This document shows, piece by piece, positions 5,419 through 6,003 of a stretch of 6,003 nt of DNA. The notes under the pieces are model-generated. The model was given only the letters and a program-made list of their open reading frames with translations, did not search any database and was not told the DNA's origin. Within the stretch, counting starts at the first letter, position 1; every line of letters begins with the position of its first letter. The stretch is from contig JAERRP010000175.1 of assembly GCA_016735415.1 (NCBI GenBank), positions 1 to 6,003 of the forward strand. Reading direction: 5' to 3'. Position numbers and translations under genes: made by a program. Source of the stretch: Desulfobacterales bacterium (GTDB taxonomy: Bacteria; Desulfobacterota; Desulfobacteria; Desulfobacterales; UBA5852).

Positions 5419-6000
5419 ATGTCCGATGACGCCGTCCTTCTGGAAGTCAACGATCATATCGGTCTTATCACCCTCAACCGGCCCGGCAATCGCAACAGTA
5501 TGACCTCGGATTTGCTCGCCGCTTTCCACGAGACGGTTTTGAAGGTTCAGCGCGAAAGGGCCGTCCGCTGCGTGATCATTACCGGCGTAGGCCCCAATTT
5601 CTGCGCCGGCGCCGATTTCAAATCAACGCTGGGCGAGGGGGATCGCCTGCCCCATGAAAATTTCCTGGCCCTGTACAAACCGTTTCTGGCGGTCGCCGAT
5701 ATCGAAGTCCCGGTGATTGCGGCCCTGAACGGCCACGCCGTCGGCGGCGGGTTCGGCCTGGCCCTGATCTGTGATTTGCGGGTGGCCAACATGCAGGCCA
5801 AATATGGCGCCAATTTCACCCGGTTGGGAATTCACTCCGGAATGGCCGTCACCTACATGCTGCCCCGCCTTATCGGCCTGCCCCAGGCCATGGAACTGCT
5901 GTTGACCGGTCGGCTGGTGAGCGGCGCCAGAGCGGCGGAAATCGGCATGATGAACTACGCCGAAAAACCCACGGGCGTCTTTGTGTTCCTTATGGACTAA
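5419..6000 (+). CDS. Enoyl-CoA hydratase/isomerase (crotonase) family protein, short or truncated
   Basis: The 193 residues follow the crotonase fold: GLITLNRPGNRNSM near the N-terminus, then the oxyanion-hole segment CAGADFK (62-68) and the second oxyanion segment VIAALNGHAVGGGFGLALICD (99-119, broken here only by numbering). RLGIHSGMAVTYMLPRLIG and LLLTGRLVSGARAAEIGMMN follow. Classical hydratases have Glu in GGGCELA and in PEILLG; here these positions are Gly113 and Phe133, so a standard hydratase reaction is unlikely. Family members are about 260 residues. This ORF ends with AEKPTGVFVFLMD and TAA, lacking the C-terminal helical region, and neither other frame to the window end restores it. 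ATG at 5419 is chosen over TTG at 5401 because AAGGGGA (5404-5410) precedes it. The 66-nt gap from DUF192 leaves operon membership open. Confidence 0.78.
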   Translation: MSDDAVLLEVNDHIGLITLNRPGNRNSMTSDLLAAFHETVLKVQRERAVRCVIITGVGPNFCAGADFKSTLGEGDRLPHENFLALYKPFLAVADIEVPVIAALNGHAVGGGFGLALICDLRVANMQAKYGANFTRLGIHSGMAVTYMLPRLIGLPQAMELLLTGRLVSGARAAEIGMMNYAEKPTGVFVFLMD

Positions 6001-6003
6001 CTC

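Noticed and set aside
4639..5529. Minus-strand open frame of 296 codons
   Set aside because: It is antisense to three plus-strand ORFs, with low-complexity shadow composition and no recognisable motifs. The plus strand carries clear DUF192 and crotonase motifs.
1..6003. CRISPR arrays, tRNA or rRNA genes, integrases or transposases
   Set aside because: I read both strands and found no regularly spaced direct repeats, no tRNA-like cloverleaf and no recombinase motifs.

Overview
The window looks like chromosomal DNA of a GC-rich (high 50s percent by eye) Gram-negative bacterium. The most likely group is Desulfobacterota (the former Deltaproteobacteria, sulfate-reducer type). This is an inference from the feo cluster with a Cys-rich FeoB companion, a DtxR-type regulator with a cysteine-rich tail, and the general style of the proteins. 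No rRNA or other taxonomic marker is present.

Layout. The left edge (1-204) has no convincing gene. It begins with a GC-rich, highly structured stretch (about 1-80) that may be part of a dispersed palindromic repeat. A minus-strand ferrous-iron uptake operon follows, read right to left: feoA (2862-2629), feoB (2626-413) and a 57-residue Cys-rich single-span protein (378-205) of the FeoB-associated type. A perfect 11-bp inverted repeat covers the feoB stop codon, ahead of the small gene.

A 139-bp divergent control region (2863-3001) separates feoAB from a plus-strand gene for a DtxR/MntR-family metal-dependent repressor (3002-3508). It holds a near-consensus DtxR-type operator (2921-2939) between the two -35 elements. 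It also holds a separate perfect 8-bp-arm inverted repeat (2881-2900) over the proposed feoA -10. The simplest model is that the regulator senses Fe(II) and/or Mn(II) and represses feoAB, and perhaps itself.

Downstream of the regulator, closely spaced on the plus strand, lie a TerC-family membrane protein (3526-4272), a four-span membrane protein of unknown function (4287-4700) and a DUF192 protein (frame open from 4684, stop at 5352). Pairing a DtxR/MntR-like repressor with TerC suggests that metal import (Feo) and metal efflux or metalation of exported proteins (TerC) are coordinated here. The DUF192 gene lacks a canonical start codon ahead of its signal-peptide-like segment and has an unusual 3' tail.

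The window ends with an enoyl-CoA hydratase/isomerase (crotonase) family ORF (5419-6000). It stops at about 193 residues, well short of the usual ~260, and lacks both glutamates of classical hydratases. It is either broken or a divergent family member.

The components are recognisable families. The points most worth checking are the regulator's hybrid metal site and Cys tail, the two-operator control region, the link to TerC, the very small Cys-rich gene, and the abnormal ends of the DUF192 and crotonase ORFs.
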